DNA of 64,000 nucleotides, from the NCBI RefSeq assembly GCF_039541855.1, contig NZ_BAABHA010000015.1:682001-746000 (forward strand). Direction: 5' to 3'. The notes under the pieces were generated by a model. It was not told the origin of the DNA. It searched no databases and was given only the letters and a program-made list of their open reading frames with translations. The stretch is from Solirubrum koreensis (lineage in GTDB: Bacteria; Bacteroidota; Bacteroidia; Cytophagales; Hymenobacteraceae). Made by a program: the position numbers and the translations under genes. This document shows positions 9,056 through 17,137 of this stretch, piece after piece. Numbering within the stretch: position 1 is the first letter of the stretch; each line of letters begins with the position of its first letter.

Positions 9056-9610
9056 TTAAAAAGTCACGTCGAAGCGGCCGTCGGTGAGGCGCACCGTTTG
9101 CCCGTCGTCGGTCTGGGGCGTCAGCTCGAAGGTGCCCGAGACGATGCGCGCCACCGTGTCGAAGCGGGTGATGGTGAGCGTGCCCGCGGCGGCGGGGCCG
9201 GTCAGGTAGTCGCGGCCGGGAAAGGGTTCGTAATCGATGAACTGACCATAAGGCGGGTTGGCGCTGGTGATGCGCGGGTCGGCCGTTTGGTCCAGCGCGA
9301 ACGTGCCTGCGCGGCGGATGTTCGGTACCCAAAACACTAGCCGCATGTTCTGACTATTAGTGATGCGCATCATCGTCAGTGTAAGTGCATAGCCGGATGG
9401 CCGGCGGCGCCAGGAAACAAAGAACGGGTTGCCGGAAGAAGTGGAGGAGACGTACGCGGGCTGCCAGGCCTGGCCGTCGATGAGGCAGCCGGCGCGGTTC
9501 TGGCCCGTTTGCGTGGCGGGCGGCAGCGTTTCGAGCGGCGTTTTCTCTTTTTTGCAGCCGGCGCACAGCAGCAGGCTCAGGAGCAGGTGGGAAATGACTG
9601 GCGGTTTCAT
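9056..9610 (-). CDS. Small lipoprotein, DUF6252-like
   Basis: The frame is open further upstream, but the ATG at 9610 gives a classic lipoprotein signal: MKPPVISHLLLSLLLCAGC, with the lipidated cysteine at residue 19 followed by KKEK. The mature part is about 165 residues. It contains CLIDGQAWQP, a pattern I associate with the DUF6252 group of Bacteroidota lipoproteins, then a beta-rich segment with GTLTITRFD and IVSGTFELT. The likely location is the periplasm or the outer membrane. Function is unknown. It may be co-transcribed with galM, which starts 100 bp downstream. Confidence 0.7.
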   Translation of the reverse strand: MKPPVISHLLLSLLLCAGCKKEKTPLETLPPATQTGQNRAGCLIDGQAWQPAYVSSTSSGNPFFVSWRRRPSGYALTLTMMRITNSQNMRLVFWVPNIRRAGTFALDQTADPRITSANPPYGQFIDYEPFPGRDYLTGPAAAGTLTITRFDTVARIVSGTFELTPQTDDGQTVRLTDGRFDVTF

Positions 9611-10105
9611 GGGCGCAGGAACTCGTGTGGGAACGAAGCAACGGTAGCGGGTGGAAAGATGCTGCCTGCCCGGGCCGTACCCAAAACAATCGGGCGGCAC
9701 ATCAGACATTACAGAAACGCTGACGCCGCCATTAATGGGTGTTGAATGGGCATTAACAGCCCTGAGTGCCGAGTTGCATCGGACTTTATGCAGGCGAGTG
9801 AAAGGATAAATCATGCAATGGTGGAAAAAGCAAAACCGCCAACGGCTGCGCCCGGCTCCGGCAGGGGAGCAGCAAGGGCACGCAGTAGTTGGCGGTGTGT
9901 GTAAGTAGGCGTAACAGCGCGGTAGTACAAACAAGGTAGCCAGCCGGTTAATTCATGCAGCAGCAGTTCAGAGTATAGTATTGTCACGCCGAAAGCCGCC
10001 TTTCACGCCCCGTACCCAAGCATTTCGCTTAAAATGCCGTAATCTGCACCAGGGTGGGCTGCGCCGGGTTTCAGCCGCCGCGCACGTGCCGCCCGTTTCG
10101 CTTCT
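9611..10105. other. Divergent intergenic region
   Basis: About 500 bp between the minus-strand lipoprotein and the plus-strand acyltransferase. No gene or RNA was recognised; it presumably carries both promoters. Confidence 0.4.
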
Positions 10106-11488
10106 ATGTCGCTTTTCTACTCTCTCGTGAAGCCGCCGGTGCAACTGGCGCTTCGCGTGTTTTTTCGGCAGCTGCAGCTGCACCACCCCAAGCGCCTAAA
10201 CACGCCGGGGCCGCTGGTTATTGCCGCCAACCACCCCAACACGCTTATGGACCCGCTGCTGGTAGCGGCGCACCGCAAACAGCAAATTGCGTTTCTGGCC
10301 AAAAGCACGTTTTTCCAGAACCCGGTGTCGCGCTGGTTTATGGAAGTGTCGCGGTGCATTCCCGTGTACCGCCGCCAGGACGCCGAAACCGGCGACGCCC
10401 GCGAAACTCCCGCCGAAATGGCCCGCCGCAACGAGCAGATGTTCGCCCGCTGCTACGACCACCTCGACGCCCGCGGCGCCATTATGATTTTCCCCGAGGG
10501 CAGCAGTGTTTCGGAGCGGCGGCTGCGGCCGCTGAAAACCGGGGCCGCCCGCATTGCCTTGGGCGCCGCCGCTCGCCGCGACTTCGCCCTTGATGTGCGC
10601 ATCCTGCCTGTGGGCCTGAACTACTCCGACCCGCGCCGTTTCCGCTCCGATGCCCTGGTGAATACCGCCGAGCCCATTCGCGTAGCCGACTACGCCGACC
10701 TCTACCGCCAAGACCCCGAGCAGGCGGCCGATGCCCTCACCGAGGAACTGCGCCGCCGCTTGGAAAGCCGGCTCGTTATTACCCGCGACGACGACGAAGA
10801 CGACCTCGTGCGCCGGGTGGAAGCCACGTTCGGCCAGTACCTCGTGCCCGAGCACAACGACGCGGCCACGCCCCTCGAAAACTTCCGCCTCACCCGCCTG
10901 CTGCTGCGCGCCGTGGCCTGGTACGAGCACCACGACCCGGAACACTTCGCCGCCCTGCGCCAGCACGTGCAGCAGTACGAAGCCAACCTCAAGCAACACC
11001 GCCTCAGCGACGAAGCCATGCGCCGCGGCACCCCGCAGCAGCGCGCTTGGCGCGGTGTTACCACGGCCGCCAAACTGCTGCTCGGCTTTCCTGTGTATGT
11101 GTACGGGGCCGTGAATAATTACATGCCCTACATTATTCCCTCGCAGGTAGCCAAGCGCCTCACCAATGAGGTAGAGTTTATAGCACCCATTATGCTGGTT
11201 ACCGGCATGTTTTCCTTTGGGGTGCTGTACCCGCTGCAAACCTGGCTGGTGTACCGCCTGAGCGGCAGCGCCGGACTGGCCATGTTATACCTGCTGAGTT
11301 TACCCGTTACCGGTTTTTACGCCCTCAGCTACTGGAACCGCCTCGCCGACCGCTTGGAGCGCCTGCGCCTCTACCGCCTGTTCCGCCGGCAGCCCGCCGT
11401 GGTGGAAGATTTGTTCCGCCAGCGCGCCACCGTGCTTCACGAACTAGACGAAGCCCGCCGGGAGTACCTGCAAGCCACTGCCCGCTAG
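10106..11488 (+). CDS. PlsC-type lysophospholipid/glycerol-phosphate acyltransferase
   Basis: A 460-residue member of the LPLAT/PlsC superfamily, which transfers acyl groups to glycerophospholipid precursors at the inner membrane. The catalytic block is ANHPNTLMDP (His43 and Asp49, here H-x5-D, a spacing also used by Bacteroidota relatives). The second block is MIFPEGSSVSERRLRPLKTGAA (FPEG at 129-132), preceded by the substrate-binding RCIPVYRR. After the acyltransferase domain comes a helical region, then two hydrophobic segments near 365-420 that should anchor it in the membrane. The family is clear; the exact acceptor (glycerol-3-phosphate, lysophosphatidate or another lipid) cannot be read from the sequence. 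It is convergent with the next gene, sharing a bidirectional terminator. Confidence 0.85.
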   Translation: MSLFYSLVKPPVQLALRVFFRQLQLHHPKRLNTPGPLVIAANHPNTLMDPLLVAAHRKQQIAFLAKSTFFQNPVSRWFMEVSRCIPVYRRQDAETGDARETPAEMARRNEQMFARCYDHLDARGAIMIFPEGSSVSERRLRPLKTGAARIALGAAARRDFALDVRILPVGLNYSDPRRFRSDALVNTAEPIRVADYADLYRQDPEQAADALTEELRRRLESRLVITRDDDEDDLVRRVEATFGQYLVPEHNDAATPLENFRLTRLLLRAVAWYEHHDPEHFAALRQHVQQYEANLKQHRLSDEAMRRGTPQQRAWRGVTTAAKLLLGFPVYVYGAVNNYMPYIIPSQVAKRLTNEVEFIAPIMLVTGMFSFGVLYPLQTWLVYRLSGSAGLAMLYLLSLPVTGFYALSYWNRLADRLERLRLYRLFRRQPAVVEDLFRQRATVLHELDEARREYLQATAR

Positions 11489-11496
11489 CCAGGACG

Positions 11497-11536
11497 AAAA
11501 AGCGCCTCTCCTTAACGAAAAGGAGGGGCGCTTTTT
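11497..11536. terminator. Bidirectional terminator
   Basis: A 17-bp stem (11497-11513 with 11520-11536, one wobble) is flanked by A-run and T-run, serving the acyltransferase gene and the convergent gene ending at 11557. Confidence 0.85.
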
Positions 11537-11556
11537 TACAAGCTTCGAGTAACGGG

Positions 11557-12219
11557 TTACAAGTCCACCTTAACACCCAGGGCCAGCGTGGCAATGTCCA
11601 GGGCGCTGAGGGCTTTGCGGTTATTGAACCAGCTAACAAGGTAAATGTCGTTGGTGCCCAGCTCGTAATAGAACGAGGCGGTGCGGGGCTGGCCGTTGGC
11701 TTTGTTGGGCAGGGCGTAACCCAGGCGGCCACCCACAAATGCACCCATGCGCCAGTGCGAAGGCCACCAGTAGTAGCCCTTGGGGTACTTATTGTCTTGC
11801 GTAGCAACCAAGCCACGGCTGGCGGTATAGTTCAGCAGCCCACCCACCGAGAGGGGTTTCGCCTGCCAGCGCGAATTGCCCAGGTCCAGCGTCCAGGGCG
11901 AGTACGTAATCTTGGCCGTGAAAATGCCCATGGGCGTAATGCTGTACTTGCGGGGCACGTAGCCCGCTAGCAGGTCCACATCGAGGCGGTTGCGGAAAGC
12001 GGTGTAGCCGACGCCCACGGTTGCCATGCCCTGCCCGCCCGCAATTTGGGCAATGGCATGGTGCGGGCGGTACCAAGGCTGGGCCAGCAGCCCGGTTTCT
12101 TTTTTCGGTTTATCGGTAGGCGCGTCGGTAGCCGTGGTGCCAAGTGGCGGATCGGTGAAGGCGAATGCGGCGGCGGGCAGCCCGGCGGCCAGCAGCAAGG
12201 AAAGCAGGAGCGCGCGCAT
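11557..12219 (-). CDS. Secreted protein, probable outer-membrane beta-barrel
   Basis: A 220-residue protein with a signal peptide (MRALLLSLLLAAGLPAAAFA, cut near residue 20). The body has alternating hydrophobic and aromatic strands typical of small outer-membrane barrels, such as ATVGVGYTAFRNRLDVDLLAGYVP, MGAFVGGRLGYALP and DIATLALGVKVDL at the end. I recognise no named family. Its ATG overlaps the stop of the phosphoesterase gene by one base (TAATG at 12217-12221), so translation of the two is probably coupled. The barrel assignment is inference from the strand pattern. Confidence 0.65.
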   Translation of the reverse strand: MRALLLSLLLAAGLPAAAFAFTDPPLGTTATDAPTDKPKKETGLLAQPWYRPHHAIAQIAGGQGMATVGVGYTAFRNRLDVDLLAGYVPRKYSITPMGIFTAKITYSPWTLDLGNSRWQAKPLSVGGLLNYTASRGLVATQDNKYPKGYYWWPSHWRMGAFVGGRLGYALPNKANGQPRTASFYYELGTNDIYLVSWFNNRKALSALDIATLALGVKVDL

Positions 12220-13067
12220 TAGTATGAAACGGTTTCAAGCTTGAATTCCTTGTCGCCCCACAGGGTAAACACCACGTATTCGCGCTTTTCAAAGCTGTAC
12301 GAATTCACGAACGTGATGCCATTTTCGTAAGGCTGCCGCACGCTGAAATCGTGCTGGTGACCGTTCAGCTGAAACACCAGGCCGGGCGCATTTTCAAGGG
12401 CCTGTACGTAAGGCCCCACCAGCTGCGGGTCGAAGTCGCCGTCGGTGGGGGGCACGTGGCTCATCACAATCTGGCGGCGGGCCCCGCCCGAGGTAGCCAG
12501 GGTGCGGTTTACCCACGACATATCGGGCACCGAGCCGTTAAAGCCTACCTCGCGGCCGTTGGTATCCACCAGCACAAAGCGCGTGTCGGCGTACGTAAAG
12601 GTGTAATTCAGCGGGCCGTAAATGGTTTCGTACGCGCCGCGGCCGTTGGCCACGTAATCGTGGTTACCGATAACGGTGAGGTACGGGATGTTCATTTTGC
12701 GCAGGCGCTCATCTACCCAGCGCATTTCGCGGCCCATGCCGAAATCGGAAATGTCGCCGGCAATAACCACGAAGGCCACGTCGCGGCGGCGGTTGATGCT
12801 TTTTACAAATTCCTCGGCCTCGTCGTAAAAGCGTTGCGAGTCGCCGATAAACACGAAGCGCAAGGTGTCGCCGCCCGAGGGGTTGGGCTTGGCCGCCAGG
12901 GCTTCCAGGTTCTTGCGCGTCAGGTCGCGGTACTTAGCCGGCGACCGGGTTTCGTTGGGGCTGAACTCTAACAGGTCGCAGCCGGAAAAGAGAAGAAAAA
13001 ACAGGGCCGGCACTATGCCGCGCAAAAGCCGCGCAACGGGCCGTATTAGTGAGGAGAGAGGGTTCAT
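12219..13067 (-). CDS. Calcineurin-like metallophosphoesterase lipoprotein
   Basis: A 282-residue protein with an N-terminal hydrophobic segment ending in LLFSGC (Cys30), a lipobox, so it is likely anchored in the outer or inner membrane. The metallophosphoesterase motifs follow in order: IGDSQ (Asp76), GDISDFG (Asp105), GNHD (Asn135-His136), SHVPP (His204) and NGHQHD (His237, His239). In the first motif the usual D-x-H histidine is Gln78, a change seen in some branches that may alter metal affinity. The substrate is unknown. The next gene downstream starts on its stop codon, which suggests a shared job at the envelope. Confidence 0.83.
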   Translation of the reverse strand: MNPLSSLIRPVARLLRGIVPALFFLLFSGCDLLEFSPNETRSPAKYRDLTRKNLEALAAKPNPSGGDTLRFVFIGDSQRFYDEAEEFVKSINRRRDVAFVVIAGDISDFGMGREMRWVDERLRKMNIPYLTVIGNHDYVANGRGAYETIYGPLNYTFTYADTRFVLVDTNGREVGFNGSVPDMSWVNRTLATSGGARRQIVMSHVPPTDGDFDPQLVGPYVQALENAPGLVFQLNGHQHDFSVRQPYENGITFVNSYSFEKREYVVFTLWGDKEFKLETVSY

Positions 13068-13476
13068 AGCGGCCGCACAAAATCAGCTGAGGAATGGGTA
13101 ATAGCATATTCTTGCCGTCTGCATATACCGGCTAAGTCTATACTTTGTTTAATTAATATTGACTAATATGCAAGAGGTTGTGAAAATAAATTTCGGGCTC
13201 TGACAGGGGTATGATTACTAAGTAGTTGTGTAAGGTTGCAAGCTCATTGATATTCACCTTGCCGACGAGCTTAAGCCCTTAGGCTAGCTGGTTTAAAGTC
13301 AAGCTGTTTGGCGCGCCATAAAGTGAACTGACCGGAACTTGCGGTGCTGCTTAAAACACTCGCCAACTTGCCGCGAGCAACAGGCACAGCTGCCGAAACG
13401 GGGCACGGTTTAGCTGCCGGCACTGGCAAAGCCAGCCGGAGTTTTGTATTGGGTTTGCCAGTGGAAGTAGAGTGAG
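13068..13476. other. Gene-free gap
   Basis: About 400 bp between two minus-strand genes. The part near the phosphoesterase start (13130-13260) is AT-rich and probably holds its promoter. No gene is supported; open frames here read across from the neighbouring coding region. Confidence 0.4.
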
Positions 13477-15138
13477 TTACTCGTCGAGGTACTGGTGCAC
13501 GAACTTGATGGCCATGGAGCCTTCGCCCACGGCCGACGCCACCCGGGCCATGGCCCCGGCGCGGCTGTCGCCGGCCGCGAAAATGCCGGGCACGCTGCTT
13601 TCGAGGGCAAACGGTTCGCGCCCGCGTTTCCACTGGCCGGCGTAGCGCGGGTCGGCCACCAGGTCGCGGCCCGTCAGCACAAAGCCTTTGCCGTCGCACA
13701 GCAGCACGTCGCAGAGCCACTCGGTGCTGGGCTTGGCCCCAATGAACACGAACAGCGCCCGCGCCGCCCGGGTTTGCACCTCGCCCGTGCGGTTTTGGCG
13801 CAGCACCACTTCCTCCAGATGGTCCTGCCCGCGCACTTCCTGCACTTCGGTGAAGGGCAGCAGCTCGATGTTGGGGGTGCGCCCAATCTGCTCAATCAGG
13901 TATGCCGACATGGACGCGGCCAGCGACTCGCCCCGGATAACGATGAACACCCGCCGGGCGTAGGTGGCCAGGTACATGGCCGCCTGCCCCGCCGAGTTGC
14001 CGCCGCCTACCACGTACACGTCCTGGTCGCCGCAGGAGCGGGCCTCGGTGCGGGCCGCGCCGTAGTACACGCCTGCGCCGGTGAGGTGCTCTATGCCCGG
14101 CACCTCTAGCTGCCGGTAGCTAACGCCGGGCGTCATCACCACGGCGCGGGTACGCACCTCGCTGCCGTCGGCCAGCGTGAGCACCTTGTACTGGTCCTGA
14201 ACACAGAGCTTGGTTACTTCCTGCGACAGCAGAAACTCGGCCCCAAGCCGTACGGCCTGCGCCCAGGCCCGGTGAGCCAACTCGGCCCCGCTCAGGCCGG
14301 TGGGAAAGCCCAGATAGTTTTCGATGCGCGAGCTGGTGCCGGCCTGCCCGCCGGGGTTCTGCCGTTCAATAATAAGCGTCTTCAGTCCTTCGGAAGCCCC
14401 GTACACGGCTGCCGCCAGCCCCGACGGCCCAGCCCCGATGACTACCACATCGTACAGCTCCTGCGAGGCCTTGCGCGAGAGGCCCAGCAACTCGGCTAGC
14501 GCGCCGCGGCTGGGTTGAGCCAGGGTTTGGCCGTCGGCGCCCAGCACCACGGGCAATTCACTGGGCGAGTAGCCCGTGCTGGCCAGCAGGACCGGGGCCT
14601 CGGGGTTGGTTTCGAAATCGTACCATTGAAACGCCACCATGTGCGCCGCCAGAAAATCCTTCAGCTCGTGCGAAAGTGGTGACCATTGAAAGCCCACCAG
14701 CCGCACGCCGCTAAAACGCGGTTTGTAGGTAGCCTGCCAGGCGCTTAGCAAGTCGTGAAGCGTGGGGTAGAGCAGGTCCTGGGGTGGGTCCCAGGGCTTC
14801 ATGAGGTAGTAATCGAGGCGGGCGTCGTTAATGGCGCGAATGGCGGCTTCGGTGTCGGCGTAGGCGGTAAGCAGCACCCGTTTGGCTTCGGGAAAAAGCG
14901 TGCGGGCTTGCTCCAGCAGCTGCACGCCTTCCATGTCGGGCATGCGCTGGTCGGCCAGTACCAGGGCCAGCGGCTCGGCGCGGGTTTTCAGCTGATGCAA
15001 GGCTTCCAGGGCTTCGGTGCCGGAATTGGCGCGCAGAATGCGGTAGTCGCGCCGGAATTCGCTGCGCAGGTCGCGGTCGATGGCCGACAGGACTTGCGGA
15101 TCATCGTCGACTACCAGGAGTACGGGTTTCTTTTCCAT
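13477..15138 (-). CDS. Response regulator fused to thioredoxin-reductase-like flavoprotein
   Basis: A 553-residue protein; the ATG at 15138 begins right at the receiver domain. Residues 1-130 form a receiver with acidic pair Asp11-Asp12, phosphoacceptor Asp63 (LADQRMPDM), the LLTAYAD threonine and the LMKPWD lysine. Residues about 140-225 resemble a glutaredoxin-like fold, but the active-site position reads WSPLSHELKDFL, with serines where cysteines would be. Residues about 235-553 are a pyridine nucleotide-disulfide oxidoreductase with GAGPSGLAAAVYGASEG (FAD), VVGGGNSAGQAAMYLA (NAD(P)H) and VPGIFAAGDSRAG. The thioredoxin reductase CxxC is replaced (GVYYGAARTEA). It may therefore act as a flavin/NAD(P)H-dependent signalling output rather than a disulfide reductase. 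It probably pairs with the kinase gene just upstream. Confidence 0.9.
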   Translation of the reverse strand: MEKKPVLLVVDDDPQVLSAIDRDLRSEFRRDYRILRANSGTEALEALHQLKTRAEPLALVLADQRMPDMEGVQLLEQARTLFPEAKRVLLTAYADTEAAIRAINDARLDYYLMKPWDPPQDLLYPTLHDLLSAWQATYKPRFSGVRLVGFQWSPLSHELKDFLAAHMVAFQWYDFETNPEAPVLLASTGYSPSELPVVLGADGQTLAQPSRGALAELLGLSRKASQELYDVVVIGAGPSGLAAAVYGASEGLKTLIIERQNPGGQAGTSSRIENYLGFPTGLSGAELAHRAWAQAVRLGAEFLLSQEVTKLCVQDQYKVLTLADGSEVRTRAVVMTPGVSYRQLEVPGIEHLTGAGVYYGAARTEARSCGDQDVYVVGGGNSAGQAAMYLATYARRVFIVIRGESLAASMSAYLIEQIGRTPNIELLPFTEVQEVRGQDHLEEVVLRQNRTGEVQTRAARALFVFIGAKPSTEWLCDVLLCDGKGFVLTGRDLVADPRYAGQWKRGREPFALESSVPGIFAAGDSRAGAMARVASAVGEGSMAIKFVHQYLDE

Positions 15139-15408
15139 GGGTGAAGCGGAAGAGGCGCGGAGTGAGGGAAGGGCCCTTGCGGGCAATGGGTGTTGTGTAG
15201 TTAAGGGGTTATGGCTGGGCGTACCGCATTCGGTGGGCGGAAGAACTGTACCCGGCAACAGCGCGCAAGTTGTTTCTGCTACGATTCTCGGCAGGAGGTG
15301 CTTCTGCGTAAGGTTGCTGGCTACTGTCAACAACGATTGTCAACCACCCCTGCCACGGCTTTGCCACGGCGTCTCGGCCTCAGCAGAGAAGGGCAGTGAA
15401 CCGTTCCA

Positions 15409-16806
15409 CTACTCATTTACAGGCAGCCACACGCAGAATTCGGTGCGGCCGGGCTGGGAAAGGGCCTGCACGCGGCCGTTGTGGCTGAGTACGATGCGGC
15501 GAACAATATCGAGGCCGAGGCCGGAGCCTTCGCCAACGGGCTTGGTGGTGTAAAAGGGCTCGAAGATGTGGGGCAATACATCGGGTGGAATGCCGGGGCC
15601 GTTATCGATGACGGAAACGCAGACCTGGTCACCGTCGCGGCGGGTTTTAATCGTTAACTCGCCGCCTTCGGGAAGTACGTCAATGGCATTGTCGATGAGG
15701 TTGGTCCATACCTGATTGAGGGCGCCGGGCTGGCCGGTTACCAGCATCAGGCCCGGGGCGTAGTTGCGCGAAACGCGCACCCGCTGCTTGCGCAGCGGGT
15801 AGCTCAGCAAGGCCAGGGTGCTATCGATGCCGGCGTGCAAATCGGTGGGCACGCGGCCGGCGGCGCGGTCCATATGGGAGTAGTCTTTCACGTTGCCCAC
15901 CAACTCGCTGATGCGGTGCGAGGCTTGTTTCACGTCGCGCACGAGCTGGCGGTTGCCAAGCTGTAACTCCAGCCAGCGCAAGGCTGGCGTGCGGGCGGCA
16001 GCAGGCAATGCGCTGAGTACGGGCGCGAGGTCGTCGGCTTCGAGGCCGCCGGCGAGCAGGCCGCCGGCCAGCACGGTAGCGTCGGCAATACCTTGGGCAT
16101 ACAGCCAATCGATGAGCTCTTCTTCGCGGTCAGACTGTTCCAGGGCCGAGAGCGAGGCCCCGGGCATGGCCGTGCGGTTGGCCAGCGCGAGCAGCGGCGC
16201 GAGGGTATCGAGCGGGACCTGGGCAGCTAGCAGCGCGGTTAGCAGTTCGGGCTCGGCGGCGGCGTGGTTGGCCAGGGTATCGGCGGCGCGGCTGATGGCG
16301 GCCACGGGGTTGTTGAGTTCGTGGGCGAGGCCGGCGGCCAGCTTGCCCAGGGCGCGCAGCTTGTCGTCGCGTTCCTGGCCGCGCACTTCTTCGCGGGCGC
16401 GGTCGTTCATCAGGCCCACTAAACGCTGCACCAGCTCGGGGCTTACGCGTTCCAGCTCGGGAAACCAGTTGCGGTGCAGCGCAAACACGGTGGTGGCTTC
16501 CAGTGCCACGCCGTAACCGCCGAAGGTGCGCAGCCGGGAATAGGGGAGCACGCCGGTTACCGTGCCCTTTTCAGTCCGAAAAATAGCTTCGCGCTGCCCG
16601 TTGCGCACCACCGAAAACTGCACGCTGCCCTGCAGCAAGGCCATCATGTACTCGGCCGGCTCGCCGGGCTGCACAAAGGTTTCGTTAGGACTGAAGTCGC
16701 GCCGCTCGCCGTGGGCCAGCAGCCAGGCCAGCACGTCGGGGGGCAGGTCCTGAAACGCCGGTACCTCGGCCAGGTCCTCAATGGTCAGCGTAGCGGTGGT
16801 GGGCAT
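15409..16806 (-). CDS. Cytoplasmic sensor histidine kinase with cyclic-nucleotide-binding-like domain
   Basis: A 465-residue protein from the ATG at 16806. An N-terminal cNMP-binding-like beta-roll (about 10-130, with FVQPGEPAEYMMALLQGSV) comes first. Then the H-box KLAAGLAHELNNPVAA follows, with His162. A helical region of roughly 110 residues intervenes before NRQLVRDVKQASHRISELVGNVKDYS. The ATPase core has its N-box NQVWTNLIDNAID (364-376), G1 DNGPGIP (401-407) and G2 GEGSGLGL (425-432). There is no membrane segment. The response-regulator flavoprotein follows 270 bp downstream on the same strand, so the two form a likely sensor-output pair. The inserted helical block within the dimerisation region is longer than usual. 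Confidence 0.88.
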   Translation of the reverse strand: MPTTATLTIEDLAEVPAFQDLPPDVLAWLLAHGERRDFSPNETFVQPGEPAEYMMALLQGSVQFSVVRNGQREAIFRTEKGTVTGVLPYSRLRTFGGYGVALEATTVFALHRNWFPELERVSPELVQRLVGLMNDRAREEVRGQERDDKLRALGKLAAGLAHELNNPVAAISRAADTLANHAAAEPELLTALLAAQVPLDTLAPLLALANRTAMPGASLSALEQSDREEELIDWLYAQGIADATVLAGGLLAGGLEADDLAPVLSALPAAARTPALRWLELQLGNRQLVRDVKQASHRISELVGNVKDYSHMDRAAGRVPTDLHAGIDSTLALLSYPLRKQRVRVSRNYAPGLMLVTGQPGALNQVWTNLIDNAIDVLPEGGELTIKTRRDGDQVCVSVIDNGPGIPPDVLPHIFEPFYTTKPVGEGSGLGLDIVRRIVLSHNGRVQALSQPGRTEFCVWLPVNE

Positions 16807-17137
16807 AGCGGCAAGAGCTGAGGTGCAGAAACGGAACGGATGAGCAGTATAGCAGTTTTGAAATAGCAGACGCCGCACCGGGCTTTTTGCTTTAAATGTC
16901 GCCTGGCTTTTTCCCCACGTTCCTTGCTGAATGGCTGATTGTACCTCGTTGCGCCATTACCCGCTGTGCGGTTTTCCTCGATTCTGCTGAACGCAAATAC
17001 CGGTACAGGCCCCGTGTGGCTGGACGAAAGCATCAACAAAACCAAGCCTTCGGCCGATACGGCCAAAACCACAAGCAGCGGCGCTACTACCCGCAGGAGT
17101 TGCGCCGCCGCTTGGGCAGAAATTACGAATGGAAAGG
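16807..17137. other. Gene-free gap
   Basis: About 330 bp between the kinase start and the stop of the subtilase gene. Nothing recognisable; no clear terminator for the subtilase. Confidence 0.35.

Noticed and set aside
15139..15333. N-terminal extension of the response-regulator fusion
   Set aside because: The frame is open for 65 more codons, but the receiver domain begins immediately after the ATG at 15138 and the extension has no domain-like content.
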